A stretch of DNA of 64,000 bases, from contig CAUYUJ010011203.1 of the NCBI GenBank assembly GCA_963575745.1, forward strand, positions 316,152 to 380,151, written 5' to 3'. The notes under the pieces are model-generated. The model did no database searches. It was not told the origin of the DNA and worked only from the letters and a program-made list of their open reading frames with translations. The translations under genes were made by a program, and so were the position numbers. Below are positions 20,061 through 32,188 of the stretch, one piece after another. Position 1 is the stretch's first letter, and each line of letters begins with the position of its first letter. Origin of the DNA: Prorocentrum cordatum. Lineage: Eukaryota; Sar; Dinophyceae; Prorocentrales; Prorocentraceae.

Positions 20061-22085
20061 AGAGCGCAAAGCTGGGGGCACCTTGGGCCAAGGACACCTT
20101 TAGAAAACCCTCGACTCCGGGGTCCGTCTTCGGGACAACAGGACTGTCGAAAGGCAGCTGTTGATGAAACGCCAGTGCTCGGGGAAGGGTTCGAGAGCTT
20201 GCGCCTGGCAAGGCATCCGCTCTGTCTGCGGTAATGCCTGCATGCTGCCCTCCAAGCGAGTGGTGAGCGATTCATGCGCACTCGTTTGCCTGTCTACTCG
20301 TTTGCCTGCTCGTTTACCTGCTCGCATCTTGAATGATTGGAGTCAAGCAGAAGAGATGGAGAAGGAGAGAGGGGCATGGAGCATGGACGGAGGGGGAACG
20401 GGCCGCAATGATGTAGAGAAAGACGGGGAGAGGGACTGAGGGAGAACTCTCGGGAGGGAGAGAGAAAGAGAGAGAGAGAGAGAGACCGACGGAGGGGGAG
20501 AGAAACAGAGAGAAAGAGCGATGGCGAGAGAGGCAGAAGCATGGCACGGCAGCACGGCATGAAGGCGCCGTGGCGCTGGTGAATAGCGGCCACCTCCGCC
20601 TGCCCCCAAGCCCGACTGCACGCGAGGACAAAAGCAGGCTGCACCAGCAGCGACGTGCGCGCGCACTTGGTGTGAACGAGTGTGCACGCCCACGCTCAGA
20701 TCAGAGCTGAGCCCTGCATTGCGCGGCTGCGGCCACACACGCACGCGTGCATCAGCGTCTGTGCGCACGCAGCGTTGATCGCGACGACACGGCCGAGTTG
20801 TACTGTACATACTCCTTGTACCTGGTGACTGCCTGGTGCGCGCACTGCGCACTGAGGCTGTGCTCACACACCACGTGTTCCGCCAGCGAAGATGCGAGCG
20901 GACGCGCGCAGGCAGCCAAGCTTGGAGGAGGGCCATTCGAGACACATCGGCGGTCCTCCCGCCAGAAAGGATGAGGAGGGAGGAAGAGGAGGAGGAGGAG
21001 GAGGAGGAGGAGGAGGAAGTAGGACAAGAATGATGTCGCACTGCGATTGGCTCAGGAACGTTCCAGGATGCCTGGAATATGTTGCGGGCCTCATTTCTGC
21101 GGCCCGTGTGGAACAGCAGGGATTCTTCGAAATCTCAATAATCTGGGAAATCTTGGAACGTATCATTATCGTGACCTCTTCCTCCTCTGAGCAACAGGAA
21201 GGGGGATGGAGGAGGAGGAGGAGGAGGAGAAGAAGGAGAGGCACCGATGCCTCAACTGGCCATCCTCTGACGAACAGGCGAGGGGGGAGGCACCGTCATC
21301 GTGCCACCACAAGGGGCACTGCAAAAGAAACGACGAGGCCTCTGTGGCAACGGCGAGCCTCGGCCACGAGCACAGAGACGCTGGAAAACGTGGAAGCTGG
21401 AAGCTCAAGCAACGTGGAAGAGGCCTGGGTTGAAACAAGCGGCACGGCGCTGAATCGAGCTCGCCACAGTTGGGATGGGGTCGCCAGGACTGGAAAACTC
21501 TAGGGACTCTGGACAGGGCTGAAAAAAGTGCCAGGGCTGCCCCGAGCCACTTTTTCCAACCTCCCTGCGCTAGGGCAACTATCTTCGCGCTTCGCGGTCC
21601 ACGAAGCGAGATGCGCGATTACCTTCGCTCTTTCTCCCCCCCCCCAAGAGAAGGATGAGGGACTCGCGCCTCCCTCTGATATCGCTCAGACCGCAAAGCG
21701 CGAAGCACGACTAACTTCGCACCCTCGTCGTGGCCCCAGCTGCGGCAGGGCCCCCGACAGCAGATCTGAGGAGCGGCCCGAAGGCCAGACCCCCTCCCGA
21801 GCCAAGAGCGGCCCTCATGCTTCAGCCTGGAGGCCGCGGGGAGCGAGGGCGTTCCACTACTCGCAGAAGCAACTGCTCGCAAATGACTCGGATACGCGGC
21901 GGGGGATCCACGACACGCTTCATCGAGGCAAACATGCGCTTTTTCAAACGTGTGCGAAGTGGCACCTTGCGAGTCGTGGAAAACGCTCGCTGACGCGGGG
22001 AGCGAGCAGAGGGCCCCTGGCCGCTTCCGCTCCTGGGGGAGGCAACAGTCGGGGGCGGCCAAGAGGGGGGCGTCCAAGAGGGGGG
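20061..22085. other. mixed region with GA and GGA tracts
   Basis: 20,340-20,530 is purine-rich with a GA dinucleotide run near 20,458-20,485. GGA runs lie at about 20,970-21,016 and 21,200-21,240. Between these, 21,030-21,180 gives a short non-repetitive plus-strand peptide (MSHCDWLRNVPG onward) inside a longer purine-tract frame; it is too short and unsupported to call. Confidence 0.45.
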
Positions 22086-22208
22086 GCGCGCAAATCATGG
22101 CCGGAGGGCCATGTGAACGGCCCAGTGGGGGGGCCAGGAACGTAATGAAATAAGATGAGGCGCCAAGAAATCAGAGGAAATATCATGGTCCACGCCATGA
22201 TATCCACC
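22086..22208 (+). repeat. ATCATGGCC dispersed repeat, copy 1
   Basis: GCAAATCATGGCC, GAGG, CGGCCC, GGGCCAGG, then ATCATGGTCCACGCCATGA. The same order is found at 36,441-36,560. Each copy ends with a short self-complementary ATCATGG/CCATGAT type motif. Confidence 0.6.
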
Positions 22209-22390
22209 CCCCCTAGTCATCACCCCCCTCTTTGCCGCCCCCGAAACAGAAGGCACCGATGCCGGCCCCCCGCGGACCTCTCCCGGGGCGCGCTCGGGCC
22301 AGCATCTCTCGAGGAGCATCCGCCCGAGGTGACGAGGAGACTCTCCGGGACGAGCCGCGGCTGCGGCAGGTCCGCGTCGTGTCGGCCCCG
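22209..22390. other. no gene seen
   Basis: GC-rich DNA between two dispersed repeats; nothing recognised. Confidence 0.35.
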
Positions 22391-22685
22391 GCGTTGATTC
22401 TTGAACCCGCGGGCCGCGGGGATCGTTCAGACTTGAACGATCGGGCGCTTCGGAAACGCCGGATCGTGCAACGATGGGCCGACTCTGGGCCGCGGGCGGC
22501 GTTCAACCTGAAACGCCCGCGCTGGGGCCGCCGCCGGTCGAGACGGGGCGATCCTGCCGTATCAGTACCTCTTCTAGGTGGCGACGTCCGAACTCTGCCC
22601 CAGCAAACCATCGACTCTCCTGCATCGATGGGAGGCGGGGGCAGGGTTCGGATTTCGCCACGTGCTCGACGAATGTCGAACCCTA
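22391..22685 (+). repeat. hairpin-bearing dispersed repeat, copy 2
   Basis: Contains GATCGTTCAGACTTGAACGA..TC at 22,421-22,442 (9-bp stem, 4-nt loop) and GGCGTTCAACCTGAAACGCC at 22,498-22,517, with the same flanking CGCGCTGG and CCGCC as copies at 7,670 and 50,271. 22,577-22,670 matches 27,451-27,545 (GGCGAC, GGGAGGCGGGGG, TTCGGATT, CACGTGCTC). Confidence 0.6.
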
Positions 22686-22859
22686 CAGTCAAAGCGTATC
22701 ATAAGGATGCACGATAAGGATGCAAGGGCCTTGGAAGGCCATGTTGACACTTTGCGAGCGGGGCGCGGCCAACGAAAGCGGCCAAGGATGGACCGAGGAG
22801 GCAAGGATTAAAGGGTACCCTCGGGAAGAATGCCCATTCCTTGCTATGCGGGTTGACTG
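22686..22859 (+). mobile_element. CAGTCAACCCG MITE, copy 3
   Basis: 174-bp element starting CAGTCAAAGCG and ending TGCGGGTTGACTG, with TA on both sides (22,684-22,685 and 22,860-22,861). It contains the internal words GGGCCTTGGAAGG, TTTGCGAGCGGGGCGCGGCC and GGCCAAGGATGGACCGAGG shared with the other copies. It sits between the two related modules 22,577-22,670 and 22,862-22,945. Confidence 0.85.
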
Positions 22860-22861
22860 TA

Positions 22862-22969
22862 CCCCCGCCGCCCATCGAGTTGCCTGAATCGTTGATTGGC
22901 GAGGGGAGGATTCGGATTTCGCTCCGCGCCCCGCGACACGCGGAGCGTGACGGGGAGCGCGGGCCACCT
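22862..22969 (+). repeat. CCGCCGCCCATCGAGTTG module, copy 1
   Basis: CCGCCGCCCATCGAGTTG, CTGAA, CGTTG, GGCGAGG and TTCGGAT in order; the matching copy is at 27,631-27,710. Confidence 0.65.
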
Positions 22970-23098
22970 CATTATCATCCTCATCGTCCTCATCCTCATC
23001 CTTCTCATCACCCTCATCATCAGCATCATCATCCTTATCATCATCAGCAGCAGCATGATCCTCATCATCACCATCATCAGCATCATCAGTATCGACAG

Positions 23099-23143
<45 letters not shown>

Positions 23144-23757
23144 CATCCTCATCCTCATCCTCATCCTCATCCTCATCCTCATCCACATCATTATCCTCAT
23201 CATCATTAGCATCATCATCACCAGCCTCAGCATCACGAGCATCCTCATCATCATCACCACCATCACCATCATCATCCTGACCATCCTCAGCATCTACCTC
23301 AGCATGATCATGAGCAGAGTCAGAATCATCATCAGCAGCATCATCAGCAGCATCATCACCATCACTCATCACCATCACTCATCACCATCAGCAGCAGCAT
23401 CATCACCACCATCATCATCATCAGTATCAGCAGCATCACCATCATCCTCATCCTCATTATCAGCCTCATCATCATCAGCATCATCATCGTCGTCATCATC
23501 ATCGTGATCACCATGATTATCATCAGCATCATCGTCATCACCAGCATCATCGACATCGACTTCGTCGTCATCATCATCTGCAGCATCCTGATCCTCATCC
23601 TCAACCTAAGACTCATCCTAAGGCTCATCCTCATCATCACCATCCACAGTAATATCCCCACCCTCATCCTCATCCTCATCCTCGTCCTCATCCTCATCCT
23701 CCTACTCATCATCATGAGCATCACCATCCTCATCATGATCATAAGCATCATGATCAT

Positions 23758-23798
<41 letters not shown>

Positions 23799-23945
23799 CC
23801 ACCACCATCATCATCATCATTATCATTATCATCATCATCATTTTCATCACCATCGCCACAATCGCCACCACCATCACCAGCATCGCCATCACCATCACCA
23901 TACCATCACCATCACACTCACCATCGCACTCACCATCATACTCAA

Positions 23946-23995
<50 letters not shown>

Positions 23996-24700
23996 CCATC
24001 ACCAGCATCACCAGCAGCATCGGCATCACCAGCGTCCTCATCATCACCCTCACCATCATCCTCATCAGTATCACCATGGTCCTCATCATTATCCTCTTCA
24101 TAATCAGAATCATCATCATCAGCATAATCATAAGCATCAGCATCATCATGGTCATCCTTATGGTCGTGATCCTCATCATGATCAGCATGATCATCATTGT
24201 CAACATTATCATAAACATCACACAACAGCATCATGATCACCACCGTAGACACCATCAACACCATCACAATGAACCTCGTCGCCATCATGAGCATCATCAT
24301 CAGCATGAGCATCATCATTATCTTCATCATCATCAGCATCACCATCATCAGCATCATCACCATGATAAACAACTCATCGTCATTATCACAATCATGAGCA
24401 ACACCATCACCATTACCACCATCACCAACTAATCATCATGATCATCTTCAGCACAACCATGATCATCATCACCAGCTCATCCTCATCCTCACCCCCATCA
24501 GCATCGACAGCATCGTCATCGTTGTCGCCGACATCATCATCGTCATCATCATGATCATCACCATCAGCACCATCATCATCATCATCATCACCATCACCAA
24601 TTCCATCACCATCATGAAGGTATTCATCAACATCATCATCAGCCGCAACGAAACCACCAACACTCTTATCACCACCAGCATAAACAACATCACCATCATC

Positions 24701-24754
<54 letters not shown>

Positions 24755-25210
24755 GTATCATCATCAGCATCGTCCTCATCATCAGCATGAGCATAATTAG
24801 CATCATCCTCAAAATTAGCATCATCATCGTCCCCATCATCATCTCATCATCGTTGTCCTCTCATCATCAGCATCATCACCATCAGCAACAGCATCATCAT
24901 CATCATCGGCATCATCAGCATCATCATCAGCAGCATCAGAATCGGCATCATCATCGTCATCATAGCCCTAGTCATCAGCATCATCAGCATCATCAGCATC
25001 AGCATCATCATCTCATCATCGGCCTCATCCACATCATCATGAACGTCATCATCAGCATCAGTATCACCGTCCTCATTATAAGCATCATCAGCAGCATCGG
25101 CATCAACATCACCGTCATCATCAGCGACGGCATCATCATCAGCATCGTCCCCGTCATCAGCATCATCAGCATCATCAGCATCATCATCGACATCATCAGC
25201 ATCATCAGCC

Positions 25211-25241
<31 letters not shown>

Positions 25242-25537
25242 CATTATCATCATCATCATCATAATCATCAGCATCGGCATCATCGTCATCGGCATATCAT
25301 CATCAACGAGCATCATCATCAACAGAATCAGCAGCATCCTCATCGGCAGCAGCATCATCATCATCGGCATATCAGCATCGTCCTCATCAGCATCATCACC
25401 AGCAGCAGTAGCATCAGCATCCGCATCACCATCGGCACTATCATCAGCATCAGCTTCATCATCACCGTCATCATCGGCATCATCTACATAAGCAGCATCA
25501 TCATAATCATCAGCATCATCATCATCAGCATCATCAG

Positions 25538-25589
<52 letters not shown>

Positions 25590-26037
25590 GGCATCATCGG
25601 CATCATCGTCATCGGCATATCAGCATCATCCTCATCAGCATCACCACCAGCAGCAGTAGCATCATCATCAGCATCATCGGCACTATCATCAGCATCAGCA
25701 CCATCAGCACCGTCATCAGCAGCATCAGCATCAGCAGAATCATCCTCAGAATCATCAGCATCATCATCAGCATCGGCATCATCATCAGCATCATCATCGG
25801 CATCGTCATCATCATTATCATTATCATTATCATTATCATTATCATTATCATTATCAGTATGATCGTCACCAACATCGTCATCATCATCGGTATAGTCATC
25901 ATCAGCATCATCCTCATGATCATCATCATCGGCATCATCAGCATCAGCATCATCATCAGAATCGCAATAACCATCCTCATCATCCGAATCATCGGCATCA
26001 TCAGCATCAGCATCAGCAGCAGCATCATCATCAGCAG

Positions 26038-26083
<46 letters not shown>

Positions 26084-26148
26084 GGCCTCATCAGCAGCAT
26101 AATCAGCATCAGTATGATCATCACCATCATCATCATCATCATCATCAG

Positions 26149-26191
<43 letters not shown>

Positions 26192-26462
26192 GGTAGAATC
26201 ATCATCGTCCTCATCATCAGCATCATCAGCATCATCAGCATCATCATCATCAGCATCAGCATCACCATCATCGGCATCGTCATCAGCATCATCAGCATCA
26301 TCAGCATCAGCATCATCATCATCATCATCGGCATCATCAGCATCAGCATCATCATCGTCCACAGCACCAGCATCATCAGCATCAGCAGCAACAGCGTCAG
26401 CATCGTCATCATGATCATCATCATCGGCATCACCATCACCATCACCATCGTCATCATCATCC

Positions 26463-26497
<35 letters not shown>

Positions 26498-26992
26498 GGC
26501 ATCATCATCATCATCAGCATCATCTGCATCATCAGGATCATCAGCATCATCATCAGCTTCGGCATCATAATCATCGTCATCATCAGAATCATCGTCCTCA
26601 TCATCAGCATCATCTTCATCAGCATCATCATCGGCATCGTCATAATCGTCCTCATCATCAGCATCACTGGCATCATCAGCATCCTTATCACCATCATCAT
26701 CGGCATTATCATCATAAGCATCATCAGCATCCGCCTCATCATCATCAGCATCATCACCATCACCATCATCCTCGTCCTCAACAGCAGCATCATCAGCAGA
26801 ATCATCAGCACAATCATCATCATCAACATCATCAGCATCATCAGCGGCATCAGCATCATCATCATCAGCATCATCAGCGTCATTAGCATCATCAGCATCA
26901 ACATCAGCATCATTATCATCAACATCATCATCAACATCCTCGTCCTCGTCATGAACATCATGATCGTCATCATCAACATCATCAGCACCACC

Positions 26993-27051
<59 letters not shown>

Positions 27052-27080
27052 GATCATCATCATCATCATCATCCGTGCCC
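22970..27080 (+). repeat. 4.1-kb (TCA)n degenerate tract
   Basis: About 4.1 kb of almost uninterrupted ATC/TCA trinucleotides with frequent single-base variants (AGC, ATCC, CACC, TAA) and one ~50-bp ATTATC run near 25,820-25,855. All three frames on both strands are open for hundreds of codons (poly-Asp, poly-Met, poly-Ile/Ser/His). Variant-rich, not perfect, so probably old or continually rearranged. Confidence 0.97.
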
Positions 27081-27450
27081 TCCTGCTTGTCCTTCTCACC
27101 CTCTTTCCCACCCGCGCCCGTGCCCCGGCCCGTCCGCGCGATCGGCTGCGCCCGCGCCCTCCTCGTCCACCTCCGCGGCCGCCGTCCTGGCGCGATGGCG
27201 AGGGGGGGACCTCCCTGCGGCCAAGGCCGGTCATCATGGTCGCACCTGGCATGCAGGCAGCGGGGCCTGGGAGAGACGGGTCCTGGGAACCCCGGGGCTT
27301 CTCCCAAGACCTGCGTGTCGTCCCGAACCGTTCTCTGTCGGTCCCCGGGCCCGTGAAAGCCTCCCCCCACCAACAGACAGCAGCGAAGAGCCGCAGGTCC
27401 CGTGTCCCTCAGGTCGACGTGTGCACACCACTGCGAGTTCCATTGTTTGG
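27081..27450. other. no gene called
   Basis: GC-rich DNA next to the TCA tract. One minus-strand frame runs from 27,463 through here into the tract, giving Arg/Gly/Lys-rich sequence followed by poly-Asp; I regard it as fortuitous. Confidence 0.45.
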
Positions 27451-27710
27451 TGGCGACACCCAAGCCCTATGTACCCCCACCAACCGTCGAATGTCGCGGT
27501 CGACGGGAGGCGGGGGTAAACTTCGGATTCCGACACGTGCTCTCGAGATTTTCTCAGTTAAACAACCACAAACAAAACACACACACACACAAAACCAAGA
27601 AAACAAACAAAAAAAACGACGAACGCTAGATCCGCCGCCCATCGAGTTGTCTGAACCGTTGCTCGGCGAGGGCAGTCTTCGGATCTCGACGCCAAACTTT
27701 CAGCGCCCAG
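27451..27710 (+). repeat. module pair matching 22.58-22.95 kb
   Basis: 27,451-27,545 matches 22,577-22,670 and 27,631-27,710 matches 22,862-22,945. In place of the MITE present in the other copy, this one has an A/C-rich patch (27,560-27,625) with a short CA run. Confidence 0.65.
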
Positions 27711-28061
27711 GGGGGCGAAGGGGCTCCATTATTGCTCCAATGTTGTTCGCTTTGTGTTTCTGGAGCTGTGACGGGCATCCCTTTCAGGTAGATGTTTCTT
27801 CTATAGGGATAGGGCGCCAACCCGCCGACGACCCCTCCTTCCTGCTCATAAAGAGGTCCGCGCACCGCGTGGGCCACCTCTGCGCGCCGCCCACCCCGGA
27901 GGAGGGGTAGGGGGTAGCTTTTTGGCCCTGGCCGCTGGGCGCGCGGCTCTGCGGGTGGCCCGGCCCTCCTTGCGTAGGCGTAGGTGGCCCAACGTGCTGG
28001 AGCTGCTGAAAGAACAACACGCGCTCAAACCTATAAAGAGAAAAAATTCGCCGCCGAAACG
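27711..28061. other. no gene seen
   Basis: Mixed DNA; nothing recognised. Open frames overlap on both strands without domain content. Confidence 0.4.
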
Positions 28062-28770
28062 TCAGCGCCCCTGGGTGACCCGGTGATCCGGTGATATGGT
28101 GACCCCGACCCGACCTCTGACCCGTTGATCCGGTGATCCGGTGACCCGGTGATCTGGTGATCCGGTGCGATATGGTGATCTGGTGATCTGGTGATCCGGC
28201 CTTTGATCCGCTGAACCAATGATCCCAAAATCTGGTGATCTGGCGATCCAATGGTCCGGTGATCCGGTGACCCGGTGATCAAATGATCCGCTGACCCGGT
28301 GATCCAATGATCCGGTGATGTGTTGACCCGTTGACCCGGTGATCCGGTGATCGGGTGACCCTGTGATCTGGTGATCCGGTGATCTGGTGATCCGGCCCTC
28401 TGACCCTATGACCTGGTGATCTGGTAACCCGGGGATCCGGTGATCCGCTGACCCGGTGATCTGGTGATCCGGTGATCCAATGACCTGGTGATCCGTTGAT
28501 CTAACCTGGTGATCAGGTGATCCACTGACCCGCAGGTCAGCGGGCCATCGGATCATCGCGATGATCTGGCTGATCCGGTGACCCAGTTGATCCGGTGATC
28601 CAGCCAGCTGATCCGGTGATCCAGTGACCCGTTTTTGTGGCGAGCTGATCCGGTGATCCGGCTGATCTGGATGATCGGGCTGATCTGGAAATCTGGTCAG
28701 CTGATCCGGTGATCAGGTGGTGACCGGGTGATCTGGTGATCTGGTGATCCAGTGGTTTGGTGATCAGGCC
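28062..28770 (+). repeat. GGTGATCCG minisatellite
   Basis: About 700 bp built on the 9-bp word GGTGATCCG with common variants GGTGACCCG, GGTGATCTG and CTGATCCG. GATC occurs in most units. In the minus strand it reads as Ser-Pro-Asp-His repeats, which follow from the 9-bp period. Confidence 0.95.
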
Positions 28771-29060
28771 TCGTTCTCAATCATGCTTGTTATCAGTATG
28801 CATGTTCTTAGTGTTGTTCTTAGTCGCAATAGTTGTGGTTTATTCTTCGTATTATTGTTATTATTCATTCCAAATACCATTCACATTATGATTCGTAATA
28901 CTTGGGTGGACCAGCCGTCTTGTAAGTACTGAGCTGACTTGATAAGTGTTTACAAGGTTATGTTAAATTACTTCTGAACTTGCCGTTGAGTTATACGTAC
29001 TTGTAAGTGACCTGTACGAACGTCTAAGTATCTTAAGTGAGCAGCCGAAGACCCTTCACC
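28771..29060. other. AT-rich island with GTAAGT words
   Basis: A sharp drop in GC right after the minisatellite. Contains CTTGTAAGTACTG, CTTGTAAGTGACC and CTTAAGTGAGC. These look like 5' splice sites but also like a loose tandem word. A plus-strand 62-codon hydrophobic frame (28,744-28,932) starts inside the minisatellite and is not convincing. Confidence 0.5.
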
Positions 29061-30090
29061 TTCGCCTGGCGAAATGCCACGCCATGAAAATTCACCTTGC
29101 GAAGCCTTCTAGATTCGCCCGTCGGAAAAAATCAGCGGGCGAAAGAATATACACCCGGTGAAAACAAATCGCCGACGCTCTCCGGCCAAAAAAAACCGTC
29201 GAAAGGCACCTCCGGGTAGGGCGCCCCAAACAGGGGGGTGGGGGGGGGGACGGGGCGCCGCCACCCGGGTGGGCCAAACTGGTGGGCCCCCGTCGCGGAA
29301 AACCCTCGCGGCACGGAGGCGCCGCGCACCCCGGCGCGGCGCGCCGACGAGGCGAGGCCATCCCCCCTGGAAGGGAGGGGGGCGAGGACAGGACAGGACA
29401 GGACATCCGAATGATGGGGTCAACGTCAATGCGCCCGCTAAGGTGCAGTGTGGAGCGCATGCGTAGTTCCCCTGCGCGAATGGTATGCGGCAAGGACTCG
29501 ACGGCCCTTCGACGGGGGGCCGAGGAGGAGGAAACAGAAAAGAGGGCGGCCGGGGAGGAAGCAGAACTGCGGTTTTGGATACTGCACGGGAGAAATGATG
29601 GCGGCAATTAGATGTAGATTGCGGGTCTTCTACTCTGCATACAGTACGCAGATATGCGCCGACGGTCGGGTCAAAAACTGGAGTACCCCCTATGTGAGTC
29701 GAGATTGTGCGGGCGATCGGACCACTATGGCTGAGAAGAGTGACCAAAAGAAGAAGGGATCCAGAACTGTCCAAGCACAAGCATACCCTACTTAGACTCG
29801 GCAGGGAGACTGCGTCGCTGTCTCAACTGACGGGCGCGCGACGCGTCGGGGGAGCGCGGGCTCATCTGTTGTATTCGCGACAACGGCCGTTACCCGCCCT
29901 GGCCGCGGGAAAATCACGATTCGTGATTACCTCCGAGTTGGCTTCGGTCATTCCTAGACATTCCTGGACGGCGCCTGCGCGAAATGCGACGCTACAGGCC
30001 CCTCGCCGCCCCCCTCCCCCCCGGCGACGCCCGTCATCGCCAGAGAAGAAAGAATGCCCTCTGCACTGCTCCAAGTTCGGGGACGCACTG
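29061..30090. other. mixed DNA, no gene seen
   Basis: 29,060-29,215 has short TTCGCC/GGCGAA complementary words. 29,215-29,400 is G-rich with runs and a CAGGACAGGACAGGA repeat near 29,388. 29,400-30,090 has several overlapping frames with no domain. Confidence 0.45.
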
Positions 30091-30254
30091 ACCCAGGTCA
30101 ATGCAAGCCCAGGTCAGTCAGGCTCTGCAGGATGCTGCAAAATCCTGCAGGATTCTGCAAGATCTTGCGCGCAAGCCCGGGTCAATGGACCCTTGGCTCT
30201 GCAGAATCCAGAAAGATCTGGCGATCTGGCTGACCCCCGTTTGCATTGACCCCC
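30091..30254. repeat. GGTCAATGCAA inverted repeat
   Basis: Left end CCCAGGTCAATGCAAGCCC, AGGTCAGTCAG is mirrored at the right by CTGGCTGACCCC, GTTTGCATTGACCC (arms about 28 bp). The interior repeats CTGCAGGAT/CTGCAAGAT words. Possibly another small fold-back element. Confidence 0.5.
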
Positions 30255-31013
30255 GCCTCTCACAGCTCGACAAAGTGCGCACAGGCCAATCCAGCGAAGG
30301 GTCGATCTCCCGCGTAGCCGGAGGGAAGAGACGCTGGGCACTCGCGGGGGTCTCCTTGCGGCCGCCGCGACCGCGGGGCGACCTCGACCTCCGGCGGCGC
30401 GTCGGGGCGTCGGCGCGGGGCACGACGGAGGGCCGGCGGCGGATGAGCGTGCAGGTCAAGGGCGGCGGCCTTCAGAGAAGGCGGGGAAGCTTCTAACAAG
30501 GCAGGGGCCGTCTTAGAAGCCCTCCGGGCTTCTAAGAAGCCTTGCTAGAAGCCTCCAGGCCATTCTAAGAAGGCCCCTGCCTCTCCTCCTGGGAGGAAGG
30601 GGATGAAGCGGGGAAGGAGGAAGGAGATCTGTCCGCCCTCCGTCCGTCCTCCCTCTGCTCTTCTCCTCCCCCCTCCTTCCTCCTCGTCCCCCAGCTGCCA
30701 TCCCAGTTCGAGACTTTGGGCGCTGCTGCAAGGTAGCAGCGAGCCTCCCCGCGGGACAGCAGCCATACGAATCGCCCCGCCGCAATAGGGTTGCAGCGAG
30801 CACGGCCGTGACGCCCTGGCCTCTGGCCACGCGGCCCTCTCCGAGGGTCATCTACTACGGCAAGATCGGGCGGGCCTGAGCCCGCCTAGCACAGTCGGGC
30901 CAGGTCCCAACGGGCCACAGCTCGGATGCTGCTCAGGCTTTCATCGGCTCGTCGCAGGTTGAGCAGTCATCACAACTCTATGGCCCCGCCATGGCACAGT
31001 CAGACAGGCAGCG
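30255..31013. other. mixed DNA with TTCTAAGAAG hairpins
   Basis: 30,470-30,590 is dense in self-complementary CTTCTAAGAAG, GCTTCTAACAAGG and ATTCTAAGAAGGC words, akin to the interior of the elements at 4,060 and 35,504. 30,640-30,690 is pyrimidine-rich. 30,840-31,013 may belong to the retroelement 5' region that follows. Confidence 0.45.
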
Positions 31014-32145
31014 ATGCAGCAGGGGCTGAAGGCAGCAACGTCTCCCAGGATGCAGGCGCGTGGGCTTGTCTGTTCCTGCGGTAATCACACTGAATATTCT
31101 GCTCGCCAATGTCTCTGGTGCTTCCCCCCACAGCCAGGCCAGCGCCAGACGAGGAGGGAGGGCAGGTCTCTGACTCCCAAGAGGCGCAGCCAGCAGCAGG
31201 AAGACGCTGCTGGCAAGCGCCCAACAGATCAGCCCAAGCACAGCGAGGCCAAGCCGCATAGCCCCATCATCAATCCGTCTGCCTGAGCTGCAGCGGCCAA
31301 GACCAATCCCTGTTGGGTCGAGCCACCTTCAGATCCAGAAGAGCTCAAGAAACATCACAAGCGATGTGGACACGCGATGGGCAAGCGATGGACAAGCGTC
31401 AAGGTGACGATAAGCACATTGGGCAAGCGATGTGTCTGATCCAATATCATGAACAATCAATCATCCCGCATTGCAGGGTTCAGGCTGAAATATTCGGTCA
31501 TGTTGCGCATGTACATTCACGAGCAATCATTGCGAGACAAAGTTGCGAATCAAGAAAGGTATCTGAACAGAGCTCGGGGTCGGCTTCACTTGGCAACCGA
31601 GGAGGAGCACAAGGCCCAGTTCGCCCTGAACCAGGCCTCTGCGTCTAAGAATGTGCTAATAATGGACGTCAAGCAGGCCGAGCATTTGCTATCATCGTTC
31701 AAGGAACTTCAGGAAGCGGAAGAGGGAGGCAGCGAGGCGAGAATTCGAAAGCAGCAGGCGGACGTCCGTGTTCTCATGACGAATGCAGCAGCGCCCACCT
31801 CAGGCAGCAGTCCGAAATATGCCTCTTCACTATTCGCTCAGGCCAGCTCCGCGTCTTCGCTTTCAGCAGCAGCGTCCCCATTTGTATGTCCTGCAGTCTC
31901 GCCTGCCCCGCCGACCGCTCGCTTCTTGTGATTCAGCAGTTGCAAGAGAATCAGATCCCCCTCACAGGGCAGCTTTCGGGGTTGATCTCTCGCTTCGCAG
32001 CTTTTCAAAGCATATCGGAGTCAGTCGCAGCACGACTGCAGCAAGCTCCACTGCCAAGGCAGCGGGACACAGCGGCGGAAGCGCTGCGGCTCGTCGAGGA
32101 TCACAGGCGCCGCCGGGACCGCCCTCAAATGCGGCCATGCTTCAC

Positions 32146-32188
<43 letters not shown>

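Noticed and set aside
18881-20281. 466-codon minus-strand frame
   Set aside because: It runs through an F2 fold-back copy and a TCC tract (read as poly-Arg) and has no recognisable domain.
20892-21503. 203-codon plus frame
   Set aside because: Contains two GGA tracts (poly-Gly and poly-Arg); only about 50 residues between them look ordinary.
25484-27463. 659-codon minus-strand frame rich in Asp and Ala
   Set aside because: All frames on both strands are open through the TCA tract; composition follows directly from the trinucleotide repeat.
25859-27910. 683-codon plus-strand Ile/Ser frame
   Set aside because: Same tract read in another phase; no domain after the repeat ends.
28062-28770. 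Possible CRISPR-like regular array
   Set aside because: It is a continuous 9-bp tandem with no unique spacers; eukaryotic context.
28744-28932. Hydrophobic 62-codon plus frame in the AT-rich island
   Set aside because: Starts inside the GGTGATCCG minisatellite and its hydrophobicity follows from high T content.
30978-31259. Hydrophobic minus-strand frame of 93 codons
   Set aside because: Antisense of the ORF1-like Cys-cluster region on the plus strand; no independent support.
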